NCBI GenBank assembly: GCA_021850345.1
Contig: JAJZMN010000258.1
Coordinates: 1 to 10,799 of the forward strand
Source of the DNA: Actinomycetes bacterium
Lineage (GTDB): Bacteria > Actinomycetota > Acidimicrobiia > Acidimicrobiales > RAAP-2
Length of the DNA: 10,799 nucleotides
Direction: 5' to 3'
Shown here: positions 1 through 7,463 of the stretch, in pieces
How the letters are laid out: every line of letters starts with the position of its first letter
How positions within the stretch are numbered: the first letter of the stretch is position 1
Position numbers and translations under genes: made by a program
Notes under the pieces: model-generated
Told to the model about the DNA's origin: nothing
The model's database searches: none
What the model saw: only the letters and a program-made list of their open reading frames with translations

Positions 1-2067
1 GGGTACATCGACGACCTGCGCGTGCCCGGAATGCTCCATGCGGCGCTCCGGCTCACCGAGCACGCCCGCGCCGAGGTCCTGCGGATCGACACGACCGGTG
101 CCGCAGCTGCACCCGGCGTCGTCGCGGTGTTCACCGCCGCGGACGTCCCGGGGGAGCTCCGGGTCGGGATCATCAACCAAGACTGGCCGGTGCTCATCCC
201 CCAAGGTGGCCGGACGTCCTACGCCGGCGACGTCCTCGCCGTGGTGGTTGCCGAGTCCCGGCTCGAGGCGAGGGCGGCTGCGGCGCTCGTCACGGTGGAG
301 TGCGAGCCCCTCGAGCCGCTCACCGATCCCATCGCGGCGATCTCGTCTTCGGAGCTGGCGGTGTGGGGAACCGACTCCAATGTGTTGTCGCGCTCGGCCT
401 ACTCGCGCGGCGACGTCGACGCGGCGCTGGCCGCGAGCGCGCACGTGGTGCACGAGGTCTTCGAGACCCAGCGCGTCGAGCACGCCTACCTCGAGCCCGA
501 GTCCACGCTGGCCGTGCCCCGCGAGGACGGCGGGCTGCACGTGTACTCGGGTGGGCAAGGCGTCTGGGACGACCGTGACCAGATCGCCTCGGTGCTGGGC
601 GTCGAACGCGACCGCGTCAGCGTCGAGCTCGTGTCGAACGGTGGGGCCTTCGGCGGCAAGGAGGACATGTCCAACCAGGCGCAGACGGCCTTGGCCGCCT
701 GGCTCCTTGGCCGCCCGGTCAAGTGCACGCTCTCGCGCGAGGAGAGCTTCGCCATGCACCCGAAGCGTCACCCGATCCGCATGGAGTACTGGGCGGGGTG
801 TGACGCGGATGGGCGCCTCTTGGCGGTGCGGGCGAGGATGGTCGGGGACTCCGGTGCCTACGCGAGCGTCGGCATGAAAGTCCTCGAGCGTGCCGCGGGT
901 CATGCGACCGGCCCTTACCGGCTCGAGTCCGTCGACGTGGAGTCGGTCGCCGTGCGCACCAACAACCCGGTGTGCGGCGCCTTCCGCGGCTTCGGAGCGA
1001 ACCAGGCGCAGTTCGCGATGGAAGGCGTGATGGACCGCCTGGCCGAGATGGCCGGACTCAGCGGCTGGGAGATGCGAAAGCGCAACGTCGTCCGTCCCGG
1101 CGATGTCTGGGGTCCCGGCCAGGTGATGGACGACGGGTGCGCGGGCGCCGAGCGGTGCCTTGACGCGCTCGCGGCGCAGTACGAGCGCGCGCGGTCGGCC
1201 GGCAAGGCGGTCGGCATCGGCTTGAGCCTCAAGAACAGCGGCCTCGGCAACGGGTTCAAGGAGGTCACCCGCGCCGTCGTCCGCTTCGAGGAGAACGGCA
1301 CCGTCGAGGTGCGCCACGGATGGACGGAGATGGGCCAGGGAGTCCACACCGTCGCGCTCCAGGTCGCCGTGGAGGAGCTCGGCGTGGACCCTTCCCGCGT
1401 CGTCGTCAGGGTGGACACCTCGCGCGAGCTCGGAGAAGGGCAGACCACCGGGAGCCGGGGGACGCTCATGGCCGCCGGCGCGGTCGCCGACGCGTGCCGG
1501 GCTGCAAGGGAGGGGGGGTGCGCACCCGGGATCGACTACGTCGGCGAGCATCGGGTCGACTGGACCCACCACCTCGGCGAAGTCGAGCACCCCACGATCC
1601 ACTCCGCCTTCGGCTACGCGGCGCAACTGGTGGTGATGGACCGCGGAACGCTCGCGGTCGAACGGGTCGTCGCCGCGCACGACGTCGGCAGGGCGGTGAA
1701 CCCGATGCTGTGCGAGGGACAGATCGAGGGCTCGGTGCACATGGGCCTCGGGTACGCGCTGACCGAGGAATTCCCCTCGGACGAGCGGGGCTTTCCCACC
1801 AAGTCGACGCTCCGGTCGCTCGGGATCCTGCGGGCAAAGGACGTGCCTCCCATCGAGGTGCTGCTCGTCGAGGTCCCCCAGCCCCGGTCCCCCTACGGCA
1901 TCAAGGGGGTCGGCGAGATCGGCCTCGTGCCCACCGCAGGTGCCGTCGCGGCGGCGCTCCACGACGCTGACGGGATCTGGCGCACCACGCTCCCGATGCG
2001 CGCCGGGACGGGGGCTGCGGCGAGCGACGGTGCCGGGGCTGCGGCGAGCGACGGTGCCGGAGACTAG
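1..2067 (+). CDS. Molybdopterin-binding subunit/domain of a xanthine dehydrogenase-family hydroxylase, XdhD-like, 5' end outside window
   Basis: The frame is open from base 1. The residues before the GTG at 22 (GYIDDLR, then VPGMLHAALRL) match the start of the aldehyde oxidase/xanthine dehydrogenase a/b hammerhead domain, so the gene begins upstream and the GTG is internal. Visible family motifs are NGGAFGGKED (637-666), GAFRGFGANQ (976-1005), WTEMGQG (about 1321-1341), HDVGRAVNPMLCEGQIEG in the C-terminal half, and KGVGEIG with the presumed catalytic Glu codon at 1915-1917. GVGEIGLVPTAGAVAAAL and the overall wording resemble the 'selenium-dependent xanthine dehydrogenase' group (E. coli XdhD-like), whose members often carry an N-terminal [2Fe-2S] region; that region would lie off-window. 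The expected reaction is hydroxylation of a purine or other N-heterocycle using Mo-cofactor. Selenium dependence and substrate are inferred, not visible. The last ~18 residues are a tandem-repeat tail. An LLM oxidoreductase gene follows 28 bp later, so co-transcription is likely. Confidence 0.9.
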   Translation, partial: GYIDDLRVPGMLHAALRLTEHARAEVLRIDTTGAAAAPGVVAVFTAADVPGELRVGIINQDWPVLIPQGGRTSYAGDVLAVVVAESRLEARAAAALVTVECEPLEPLTDPIAAISSSELAVWGTDSNVLSRSAYSRGDVDAALAASAHVVHEVFETQRVEHAYLEPESTLAVPREDGGLHVYSGGQGVWDDRDQIASVLGVERDRVSVELVSNGGAFGGKEDMSNQAQTALAAWLLGRPVKCTLSREESFAMHPKRHPIRMEYWAGCDADGRLLAVRARMVGDSGAYASVGMKVLERAAGHATGPYRLESVDVESVAVRTNNPVCGAFRGFGANQAQFAMEGVMDRLAEMAGLSGWEMRKRNVVRPGDVWGPGQVMDDGCAGAERCLDALAAQYERARSAGKAVGIGLSLKNSGLGNGFKEVTRAVVRFEENGTVEVRHGWTEMGQGVHTVALQVAVEELGVDPSRVVVRVDTSRELGEGQTTGSRGTLMAAGAVADACRAAREGGCAPGIDYVGEHRVDWTHHLGEVEHPTIHSAFGYAAQLVVMDRGTLAVERVVAAHDVGRAVNPMLCEGQIEGSVHMGLGYALTEEFPSDERGFPTKSTLRSLGILRAKDVPPIEVLLVEVPQPRSPYGIKGVGEIGLVPTAGAVAAALHDADGIWRTTLPMRAGTGAAASDGAGAAASDGAGD
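2012..2059 (+). repeat. Two perfect 24-bp tandem units at the 3' end of the XdhD-like gene
   Basis: Units 2012-2035 and 2036-2059 are identical, begin GGGCTGCGGC and end ACGGTGCCG. They add repeats of GAAASDGA to the extreme C-terminus. A degenerate third copy follows (AGCGACGGTGCC at 2066-2077), and the TAG stop at 2065-2067 lies at its junction. The motif GAGACT also recurs at 2060-2065 and 2079-2084. The unit is a multiple of three, so copy changes keep the frame. Confidence 0.9.
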
Positions 2068-2084
2068 CGACGGTGCCCGAGACT

Positions 2085-2090
2085 GAGGAG
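2085..2090 (+). promoter_or_regulatory. Ribosome binding site for the LLM oxidoreductase
   Basis: GAGGAG lies 5 nt before the GTG at 2096 and fixes that start over later in-frame codons. Confidence 0.75.
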
Positions 2091-2095
2091 ACCTG

Positions 2096-3091
2096 GTGAG
2101 GACCGCCTTGTACCTGCAGGACGCGCACTCGATCCGCGACGGCATGGAGTACGCCGCCTATGCGGAGTCTCGCGGTTTCGACGCCGTTTGGCAGGCGGAG
2201 AGCCGCCTCGTCCGTGAGGCGACCGTCCCGCTCGCCGCGTACGCCGCGGTGACGGGCCGCATCAGGGTCGGCTCGGGGGTCTCGGACTGCTGGACGAGGA
2301 ATCCTGCCCGCCTGGCGGCCACGTTCTCGACCCTCGACGATCTCGCTCCGGGCCGCGTGCTGCTCGGCCTCGGCGCGTGGTGGGACCCGCTCGCCGCCAA
2401 GGTCGGTATCAGCCGCACGCATCCGCTCACGGTCATGCGCGAGGTCGTCACGGCCGTCCGCGCCCTTCTCGCCAACGAGACGGTGACGTTTCACGGAGAG
2501 TGGGTGCACCTGACAGGCGTCGAGCTCGACTACGTGTACCAGGAACGGCACCCGAAGGACGTCCCGATCTACATCGGGGCCACCGGCGACAAGATGCTGG
2601 AGCTCGCGGGCGAGATCGCCGACGGCGTCGTGCTCAACTACCTCGTCTCCCCCGGCTACAACGAGCGGGCGCTCGTCCACCTCACCGCCGGACTCGAGCG
2701 TGCAGGGAGACAGCTCGACGACCTCGATCGCCCTCAGCTCGTGGTCTGCGCCGTGCACGAGGACGAGAAGACCGCCCTGGACATGGCCCGGCTGATGGTC
2801 ACCCAGTACCTCGGACAACAGCCCCACATCATGCGAGCCTCCGGCGTCCCCCAATCGCTTCTCGACGCGGTCGGCGACGTCCTGACCTGGCCCGCCACGC
2901 ACGAGCAGGTGCTCGCTGCCTCCAAGCTCGTCCCCGACGAGGTGGTCCGGATGCTCACCGCGTCGGGGACGCCCGACCAGGCCAGAGCGCGGGTCGCCGA
3001 CTACGTCGCTCACGGCTGCACGTGCCCGATCCTCTATCCGCTGGGCGACGTCCGCCAGATGATCGACGCGTTCAGCGGCTGGACACCGTGA
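2096..3091 (+). CDS. LLM-class flavin-dependent oxidoreductase (luciferase-like, probably F420-dependent)
   Basis: The 331-residue protein has the luciferase-like TIM-barrel pattern: an N-terminal strand (RTALYLQD) followed by a helix ([17 protein letters not shown]), then [29 protein letters not shown], a helix containing [22 protein letters not shown], and [26 protein letters not shown] before a helical C-terminal third. The wording is closest to the methylene-tetrahydromethanopterin reductase-like branch, many of whose actinobacterial members use F420; FMN use cannot be excluded. The GTG start has a good ribosome binding site. The gene is 28 bp after the XdhD-like gene and its stop overlaps the start of the ammonia-lyase gene (GTGA, 3088-3091), so all three are probably one transcript. 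Its likely role is redox or oxygenation of an intermediate of the same catabolic route; the substrate is unknown. Confidence 0.88.
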   Translation: MRTALYLQDAHSIRDGMEYAAYAESRGFDAVWQAESRLVREATVPLAAYAAVTGRIRVGSGVSDCWTRNPARLAATFSTLDDLAPGRVLLGLGAWWDPLAAKVGISRTHPLTVMREVVTAVRALLANETVTFHGEWVHLTGVELDYVYQERHPKDVPIYIGATGDKMLELAGEIADGVVLNYLVSPGYNERALVHLTAGLERAGRQLDDLDRPQLVVCAVHEDEKTALDMARLMVTQYLGQQPHIMRASGVPQSLLDAVGDVLTWPATHEQVLAASKLVPDEVVRMLTASGTPDQARARVADYVAHGCTCPILYPLGDVRQMIDAFSGWTP

Positions 3092-4359
3092 GCTTCGGCT
3101 TCCGAGCCGTTCCGAACCCGCTCGCAAAGCTTGGCGGGACACGCCGGGGTGGGGAGGGAGCGCGGGAGAAAGAAGCGCCAGGACAGGGCGGCTCGGACGC
3201 GGCAGAGATCCTCTCGTTCCACCGCCGCCTTCCCGGCTACCACCCGACTCCGCTCCTGTCCATCCCCCGGCTCGCGGCGGCGCTCGGGGTCGGGGAGCTC
3301 TTGGTGAAGGCGGAGTCCACGCGCTTCGGTCTCCCGGCCTTCAAGATGCTCGGCGCTTCATGGGCGACCTATCGAGCCGTGTGCGAGCGACTCGCGGAGC
3401 AGGCTGCGACCGATGGCAGGGCGACCGGTGGCAGGGCGACCGATGGCAGGCCGAGCGATGGCAGGGAGACCGATTCGCTCGGTCCGTGGGGCAACGTCGA
3501 AGAGCTCGCCCGAGCGCTCAAGCCGCTGCTCCCATTCCGCCTCGCTGCGGCGACCGACGGCAACCACGGGCGAGCTGTCGCCCGGATGGCGCGCTGGCTC
3601 GGTTTCGAAGCTCGGATCTTCGTCCCTCGCGGCACGACGGACGCGCGCATCCAGGCGATCGCGAGTGAAGGAGCCGAGGTGCTCGTGGTCGACGGCGGCT
3701 ACGACGACGCGGTCGCGCGATCTGCGGAGGAGGCGGGCCCGAGGTGCATCGTCATCAGTGACACGAGCTGGCCGGGGTACTCCGACATCCCGAGCTGGGT
3801 CATCGAGGGCTACGGCACGATGTTCGCCGAGATCGACGACGCGCTCGGACAGTCCGGTCGCGGGCAGCCCGACGTGGTGGTCGTGCCGATCGGCGTGGGC
3901 GCACTCGCCGCGGCAACGGTCACGCATACCCGAGGGGCCCTGCATCCCCCCAACCTGATCGGCGTGGAGCCCACGAGCGCGGCGAGCACCACCGCGTCGG
4001 TGCTCGCGGGACGACTCGTCACGCTCACGGAGCCGCAGGAGTCGATCATGGCCGGCCTCAACTGTGGGACCCCGTCTCCAGTGGCGTGGCCTCGGGTCTC
4101 TTCCGGGGTCTCGGGCTTCGTCACCATCGACGACGACTGGGCGCGAGAAGCGGTTCGCGTCCTCGCCACCTTCGGCATCGAAGCCGGCGAGACCGGCGCC
4201 GCCGCGCTCGGCGGCCTCCTGGCGCTGCAACGACAGGGCCGTGCGAGTCCCCTCGCCACGCTGATCGACGAAGGCAGCTCCGTGCTCGTGCTCGTCACGG
4301 AGGGCGCGAGCGACCCGCCGGCGTGGCGGGAGATCCTGGGGACCGAGCTCATCGGGTGA
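3088..4359 (+). CDS. dpaL: 2,3-diaminopropionate ammonia-lyase (PLP fold-type II)
   Basis: The 423-residue protein matches the YgeX/DpaL family, which converts 2,3-diaminopropionate to pyruvate and two ammonia with PLP. Landmarks: [20 protein letters not shown] (44-63), [16 protein letters not shown] with PLP lysine K86, TDGNHGRA (157-164), the glycine-rich phosphate region [10 protein letters not shown] (267-276), [10 protein letters not shown] (321-330), [11 protein letters not shown] (about 367-377) and a C-terminal [10 protein letters not shown]. The GTG at 3088 overlaps the previous stop as GTGA, suggesting translational coupling; no strong ribosome binding site is seen, which agrees with coupling. 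A long open frame extends upstream to 2377 but that part is a shadow of the oxidoreductase gene. Residues 107-126 are an extra low-complexity insert of ATDGR-like pentapeptides between the PLP-lysine region and TDGNHGRA. Related threonine/serine dehydratases are the alternative assignment but fit the motifs less well. Confidence 0.87.
   Translation: MSFGFRAVPNPLAKLGGTRRGGEGAREKEAPGQGGSDAAEILSFHRRLPGYHPTPLLSIPRLAAALGVGELLVKAESTRFGLPAFKMLGASWATYRAVCERLAEQAATDGRATGGRATDGRPSDGRETDSLGPWGNVEELARALKPLLPFRLAAATDGNHGRAVARMARWLGFEARIFVPRGTTDARIQAIASEGAEVLVVDGGYDDAVARSAEEAGPRCIVISDTSWPGYSDIPSWVIEGYGTMFAEIDDALGQSGRGQPDVVVVPIGVGALAAATVTHTRGALHPPNLIGVEPTSAASTTASVLAGRLVTLTEPQESIMAGLNCGTPSPVAWPRVSSGVSGFVTIDDDWAREAVRVLATFGIEAGETGAAALGGLLALQRQGRASPLATLIDEGSSVLVLVTEGASDPPAWREILGTELIG
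3406..3465 (+). repeat. 15-bp tandem repeat inside the ammonia-lyase gene
   Basis: Four 15-bp units (3406-3420, 3421-3435, 3436-3450, 3451-3465) follow GCGACCGATGGCAGG, with the second differing at one base and the fourth at two. A degenerate fifth begins GAGACCGA. They encode the pentapeptides [15 protein letters not shown] and PSDGR and keep the frame. Confidence 0.92.
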
Positions 4360-4507
4360 GGTCCTCGCGGCGCCGCGCGGGCGGCGAATCAACGATGCCG
4401 CCTCGTCGCTCCGGCTGCGCGGCGACCCCGCCGAGGACGCCGTCGCCGTAGCGCCCGGCATCGCCCTTGACGTAGGGTTGGGTCTTCGGAGCTAGGTTCG
4501 CGACGCC
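4360..4507 (+). promoter_or_regulatory. Intergenic leader of the amidohydrolase gene with a weak promoter candidate
   Basis: This 148-bp gap separates the ammonia-lyase and amidohydrolase genes. TTGACG at 4467-4472 resembles a -35 and TAGGTT at 4493-4498 resembles a -10, but the 20-bp spacer is longer than normal. Transcription from there would begin just before the TTG at 4508, giving an almost leaderless message. No clear terminator is visible. The minus strand of this gap has an open, GC3-rich frame, listed in the findings. Confidence 0.3.
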
Positions 4508-5515
4508 TTGGGACCCGTGCAGATCGACGCCTTTGCGCACATCATCCCCTGCCGCTATCTCGAGCGCCTCGAGCGGGCGGTGGCCGACGGAAGACTCTCT
4601 GAGCGGGTGGAGGGCTACGCGCCGTGGATCCACGAGGACGCGGCCCTCACCGACCTCGACGCCCGCTGGCGCGTGATGGACGCCTTCCCGGCCTACCGCC
4701 AGGTGCTGACGCTTGCGGTGCCCCCGATCGAGGAGATGGGCGACGCTGCGACCTCGGTCACCCTCGCGGCGATGGTGAACGAGGAGCTCGCAGCACTCGT
4801 CGCGCGCTACCCGGAGCGGTTCGTCGGCTTCGCCGCGGCACTCCCGATGGGTAACCCCGACGCTGCCGCGGCCGAGCTCACAAGGTCCGTCCAGGATCTC
4901 GGAGCGCTCGGTGCCCAGGTCCACACCAACGTGTTCGGTCGCCCTCTCGACGACCCCGCGTTCGATCCGGTCCTGGCAACGGCCGACCGCCTTGGCGCGA
5001 CGCTGTGGATCCACCCGACGCGCAGCCCGAAATGGGCCGACTACCCGGTCGAAGGGCGTTCGAAGTACGGCATCTGGTGGTCCTTCGGCTGGCCGTACGA
5101 GACGTCGGTCTGCATGGCGCGGCTTGTCTACAGCGGCACCGTCGGGCGGTACCCGATGGTGCACTTCGTCGCCCACCACGCCGGGGCGATGGTGCCGCAC
5201 TTCTCGGGTCGACTCGCCGCTCCGATCGAGGACGGCGCCCGCGACGAGATCATGGCCCGCCTGACGGACTCCCCCGTCGCCCTCTTCCGACGCTTCTACA
5301 CCGACACGGCGATGTTCGGTGCCCCGCATGCCGTGCGCTGCGCGCTGGAGTTCTTCGGGCCGGACCATCTGCTGTTCGGCACCGACATGCCGCTCGGAGG
5401 TCCGAAGGTGGTGGCCGACACCATCGCGGACATCGAGGCGACGGGCCTCGAGCCCGAAGAGCTCGACAAGATCTTCGAGGGCAACGCACACCGGATTCTG
5501 AAGCTGAAGGCGTGA
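4508..5515 (+). CDS. Amidohydrolase-family protein, ACMSD-like (amidohydrolase 2)
   Basis: The protein of about 335 residues has the TIM-barrel amidohydrolase 2 pattern shared by ACMSD and related metal-dependent decarboxylases/hydrolases. The N-terminus IDAFAHIIP corresponds to the HxH metal motif, but the first His is Phe (F9) and only H11 remains. The other expected ligands are present: WIHPTR (H169), VAHHAG (H223/H224) and LLFGTDMP (D293). RYPERFVGFAALPMGNPD-like wording (about 100-118) is typical of the family. In-frame starts are TTG at 4508 or GTG at 4517; a TAG in frame at 4493 excludes anything earlier, and neither has a strong ribosome binding site. It follows the catabolic genes in the same direction, so it may decarboxylate or hydrolyse an intermediate of that route. 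The exact reaction cannot be read from sequence. Confidence 0.85.
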   Translation: MGPVQIDAFAHIIPCRYLERLERAVADGRLSERVEGYAPWIHEDAALTDLDARWRVMDAFPAYRQVLTLAVPPIEEMGDAATSVTLAAMVNEELAALVARYPERFVGFAAALPMGNPDAAAAELTRSVQDLGALGAQVHTNVFGRPLDDPAFDPVLATADRLGATLWIHPTRSPKWADYPVEGRSKYGIWWSFGWPYETSVCMARLVYSGTVGRYPMVHFVAHHAGAMVPHFSGRLAAPIEDGARDEIMARLTDSPVALFRRFYTDTAMFGAPHAVRCALEFFGPDHLLFGTDMPLGGPKVVADTIADIEATGLEPEELDKIFEGNAHRILKLKA

Positions 5516-5664
5516 GCTCTCCACCATTCCTCCACGAGCCCTCGTCTCGCTCTCGGTGCTCACCGCCTTCTTCATCTACGTGATCGTCGAGACCTCGGCA
5601 TTGAGCCGGGCCCGGGCACGCGGTCCGGGGGTACTGGGGTGGAGCGCCTCGCCTGAGCTCGCGT

Positions 5665-5691
5665 GACCGGCTTCTCAGCCGCCGGCCGGTC
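5665..5691. terminator. Possible bidirectional hairpin between convergent genes
   Basis: GACCGGC (5665-5671) and GCCGGTC (5685-5691) form a perfect 7-bp stem with a 13-nt loop at the meeting point of the plus-strand amidohydrolase and the minus-strand lipoprotein gene. No T-tract follows on either strand and it covers the stop of the minus-strand gene, so termination is only a suggestion. Confidence 0.25.
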
Positions 5692-6775
5692 TCGCCGACA
5701 TCGTGATGAAGTCCCTTGCCCACCAGGACTCGAAGAAGGTGGCCGGGCCCTGGACGGTTGACGCCAGGAGCTTGCTGCCGTTTGTCGGTGACGCGGGACC
5801 GTTCGGTGTCGTCGGGTCGTAGGTGACGAAGACCGTCCAGTACGGGTTGATGTCGAGCTGCATCCCCTTTACGACGCCCGCGCGCACGAGAAGGTCGGCG
5901 AGCTGGAGCGGGGAGAGCGCTGGGCCCGTCACGTAGACGAGCGCGCCGTCGGCCGTCACGCCCACTCCCGAGCGCCACTGGTTCTCGATTCCGGGACCTG
6001 TGCAGCTGCTGACGCCGCACGTCGCTCCCCACGACAGCCAGTCCGGACTCGACGCAAGGGGCGTCGGCCGGCCGCCTTCCACGAGGGGGACAAGGTTCTG
6101 GCGCACGCTCACCACGTCCGGCGTCATGGTGACTGTCACGCCCCACGTGCCGACCGTGACGGACCCGTTGGCGTAGATGACGAGCGAGGCCGCCCCGTCG
6201 ACGAGGGGGACGATGGCCTTCCCTGTCGTGTAGTAGCCGCCCTTGGCTGTCGCCATCTTGAACCCCCCGTTGAACGCCGCGACGAGCGACGTCGCCTGCG
6301 CCGGCTGGACGGGAGCGGTGTACGGGTACGGCCCCCCGCCTGGGCTGAGCGATCCCGAGTACAGGCGGGCAGAGAGGAGACGCGTGTCCATCCATGCGAT
6401 GCCTGCAGGCTCTGAGCCTCCCGGCGGGACGAGGGTCGTCTCGAAGACGGCAGGTCGGCCGTCGACACGACGTCCGGCGGGCGCCCAGGTCCCCCCGCCG
6501 CTGACGGCTGGCGCTGTCGGGAACTGCGCCAATGCCGCCGGGGTGGGAAGACCGGGAGGGATGGTGGTGGTGGTGGTCGACGGCGCCGTCGATGACGACG
6601 AGGGGCTCGTGCTCGACCCGGTCGGCGACGAGGCGCTCGACGTCGACCTGGATGACCTCGAACCTTTCGCGACGACGTTTCCTGGCTGCCCTCCGCCGCA
6701 TGCGGCGAGGACGACCGAGAGCGTGGTGACGGCGACGGCCATTGCCGCCACCTGCACGCGGGGGCCTCGGGACAC
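5675..6775 (-). CDS. Phosphodiester glycosidase-domain (NAGPA/DUF2233) lipoprotein
   Basis: The 366-residue protein starts with an arginine-containing n-region and a hydrophobic segment ending in the lipobox LAAC (Cys26), followed by GGG, so it is a predicted lipoprotein anchored outside the membrane. Residues about 38-75 are a Ser/Thr-rich linker. From about residue 95 the sequence follows the phosphodiester glycosidase domain family: ATSLVAAFNGGFK (161-173), a GYYTTGK turn, GVGVTADGALVYVTGP (270-285) and GMQLDINPYWTVF (304-316). Family members include the mammalian uncovering enzyme that cleaves GlcNAc-phosphodiesters, and bacterial cell-surface homologues of mostly unknown substrate. The GTG start at 6773-6775 is chosen because it supplies the positive charges; GTG at 6755 or 6749 or ATG at 6740 would leave almost none. 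Upstream, in the same direction, is a secreted-protein gene 72 bp away. Confidence 0.85.
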   Translation of the reverse strand: MSRGPRVQVAAMAVAVTTLSVVLAACGGGQPGNVVAKGSRSSRSTSSASSPTGSSTSPSSSSTAPSTTTTTIPPGLPTPAALAQFPTAPAVSGGGTWAPAGRRVDGRPAVFETTLVPPGGSEPAGIAWMDTRLLSARLYSGSLSPGGGPYPYTAPVQPAQATSLVAAFNGGFKMATAKGGYYTTGKAIVPLVDGAASLVIYANGSVTVGTWGVTVTMTPDVVSVRQNLVPLVEGGRPTPLASSPDWLSWGATCGVSSCTGPGIENQWRSGVGVTADGALVYVTGPALSPLQLADLLVRAGVVKGMQLDINPYWTVFVTYDPTTPNGPASPTNGSKLLASTVQGPATFFESWWARDFITMSARPAGG

Positions 6776-6790
6776 GGGCGGAGACTACGT

Positions 6791-6822
6791 GGGTGCACCC
6801 GCCAGGTCATGGCACCACCTGG
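6791..6822. repeat. Two adjacent palindromes between the secreted-protein and lipoprotein genes
   Basis: GGGTGCACCC (6791-6800) is a perfect 10-bp palindrome. CCAGGT (6802-6807) and ACCTGG (6817-6822) form a perfect inverted repeat with a 9-nt loop. Both lie just upstream of the lipoprotein GTG on the minus strand. They could be a hairpin in the intergenic mRNA or a binding site; no T-tract follows. Confidence 0.5.
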
Positions 6823-6847
6823 ATGCCGGACTCATCGCCGGCCGGTG

Positions 6848-7456
6848 TCAATCCCCCGGGTAGGGCAATGTGAACCGGGTGACCAGGGGTCCTGTCGGGT
6901 ACCGGCGGGGTCCTGTTGCGGTGTAGGCGACCGACATCACGGAGAACACCGGACCCTTCGGAGACTGGACGACGCCACTCAGGGTGATCTCGGCCGGATA
7001 GTGCCTGTAGGTGGTGCTCGAAGCGCAATCCGGTGTGCAGACGTGGAGCCAGATGACCCCGCTGCCCCAGGCGGCAGTCGTGCCCCAGCGCGCCCACGAC
7101 AGCTTCTCGGCCCCGATGCCGTCATCGGCGCAGGCGATGACGATGGAGGTGGGTTCGACCGTCACCGTTGTCGCCGCTGTCGCCGCTGTCGGCCCCGAGC
7201 AGTCGTACTCGACGGCAGGTGCTTGTGCGGCGACGGTCGGGGTGCTGGTGGACGGGACGCTTGGGAACTTCGTCGAGGTCCGCCGGCTGGGGCTGGTCGC
7301 CGCACCCGGAGACGGCGCAGTCGTCGCGGCGCGGGAGGGCTCGTTGCCACCGGGGCGGGCGGCCGAGCGCTGAAACCCCCCGGCTACCGTCACACCCGAA
7401 AGGGCCGAGCCGATCGCCAGGGAGACGGCAGCGACCAGCATCGAGCGATGTCTCAT
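6848..7456 (-). CDS. Small secreted protein of unknown function with conserved cysteines
   Basis: The 202-residue protein begins MRHRSMLVAAVSLAIGSALSG, a typical Sec signal peptide with a basic n-region and no lipobox. Residues about 28-80 are a Ser/Thr/Pro/Ala-rich spacer, followed by a compact domain of about 120 residues with Cys at 86, 109, 140 and 144. The pattern IVIACADDG, LSWARWG, then CTPDCA followed by TYRHYPAEITLSG resembles small secreted domains of unknown function in actinobacteria (from memory, no search). The ATG at 7454-7456 is chosen because a very strong ribosome binding site precedes it; the frame stays open to 7870, but that upstream part lacks family features and overlaps the zincin gene. 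The lipoprotein gene follows 72 bp downstream. The function is unknown; the pairs of Cys suggest disulfides outside the cell. Confidence 0.8.
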   Translation of the reverse strand: MRHRSMLVAAVSLAIGSALSGVTVAGGFQRSAARPGGNEPSRAATTAPSPGAATSPSRRTSTKFPSVPSTSTPTVAAQAPAVEYDCSGPTAATAATTVTVEPTSIVIACADDGIGAEKLSWARWGTTAAWGSGVIWLHVCTPDCASSTTYRHYPAEITLSGVVQSPKGPVFSVMSVAYTATGPRRYPTGPLVTRFTLPYPGD

Positions 7457-7463
7457 CGGCCAG

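Noticed and set aside
2377..3087. N-terminal extension of the ammonia-lyase over the oxidoreductase gene
   Set aside because: It is the arginine-rich shadow of the oxidoreductase in another frame; family similarity begins only after the GTG at 3088.
5600..5640. Rho-independent terminator from the GC palindrome CCGGGCCCGG
   Set aside because: No T-tract follows on either strand, and such palindromes are expected at this base composition.
5250..6701. 483-residue minus-strand frame across the convergent gene ends
   Set aside because: Spans two well-supported genes in other frames and is dominated by Arg-rich low-complexity sequence.
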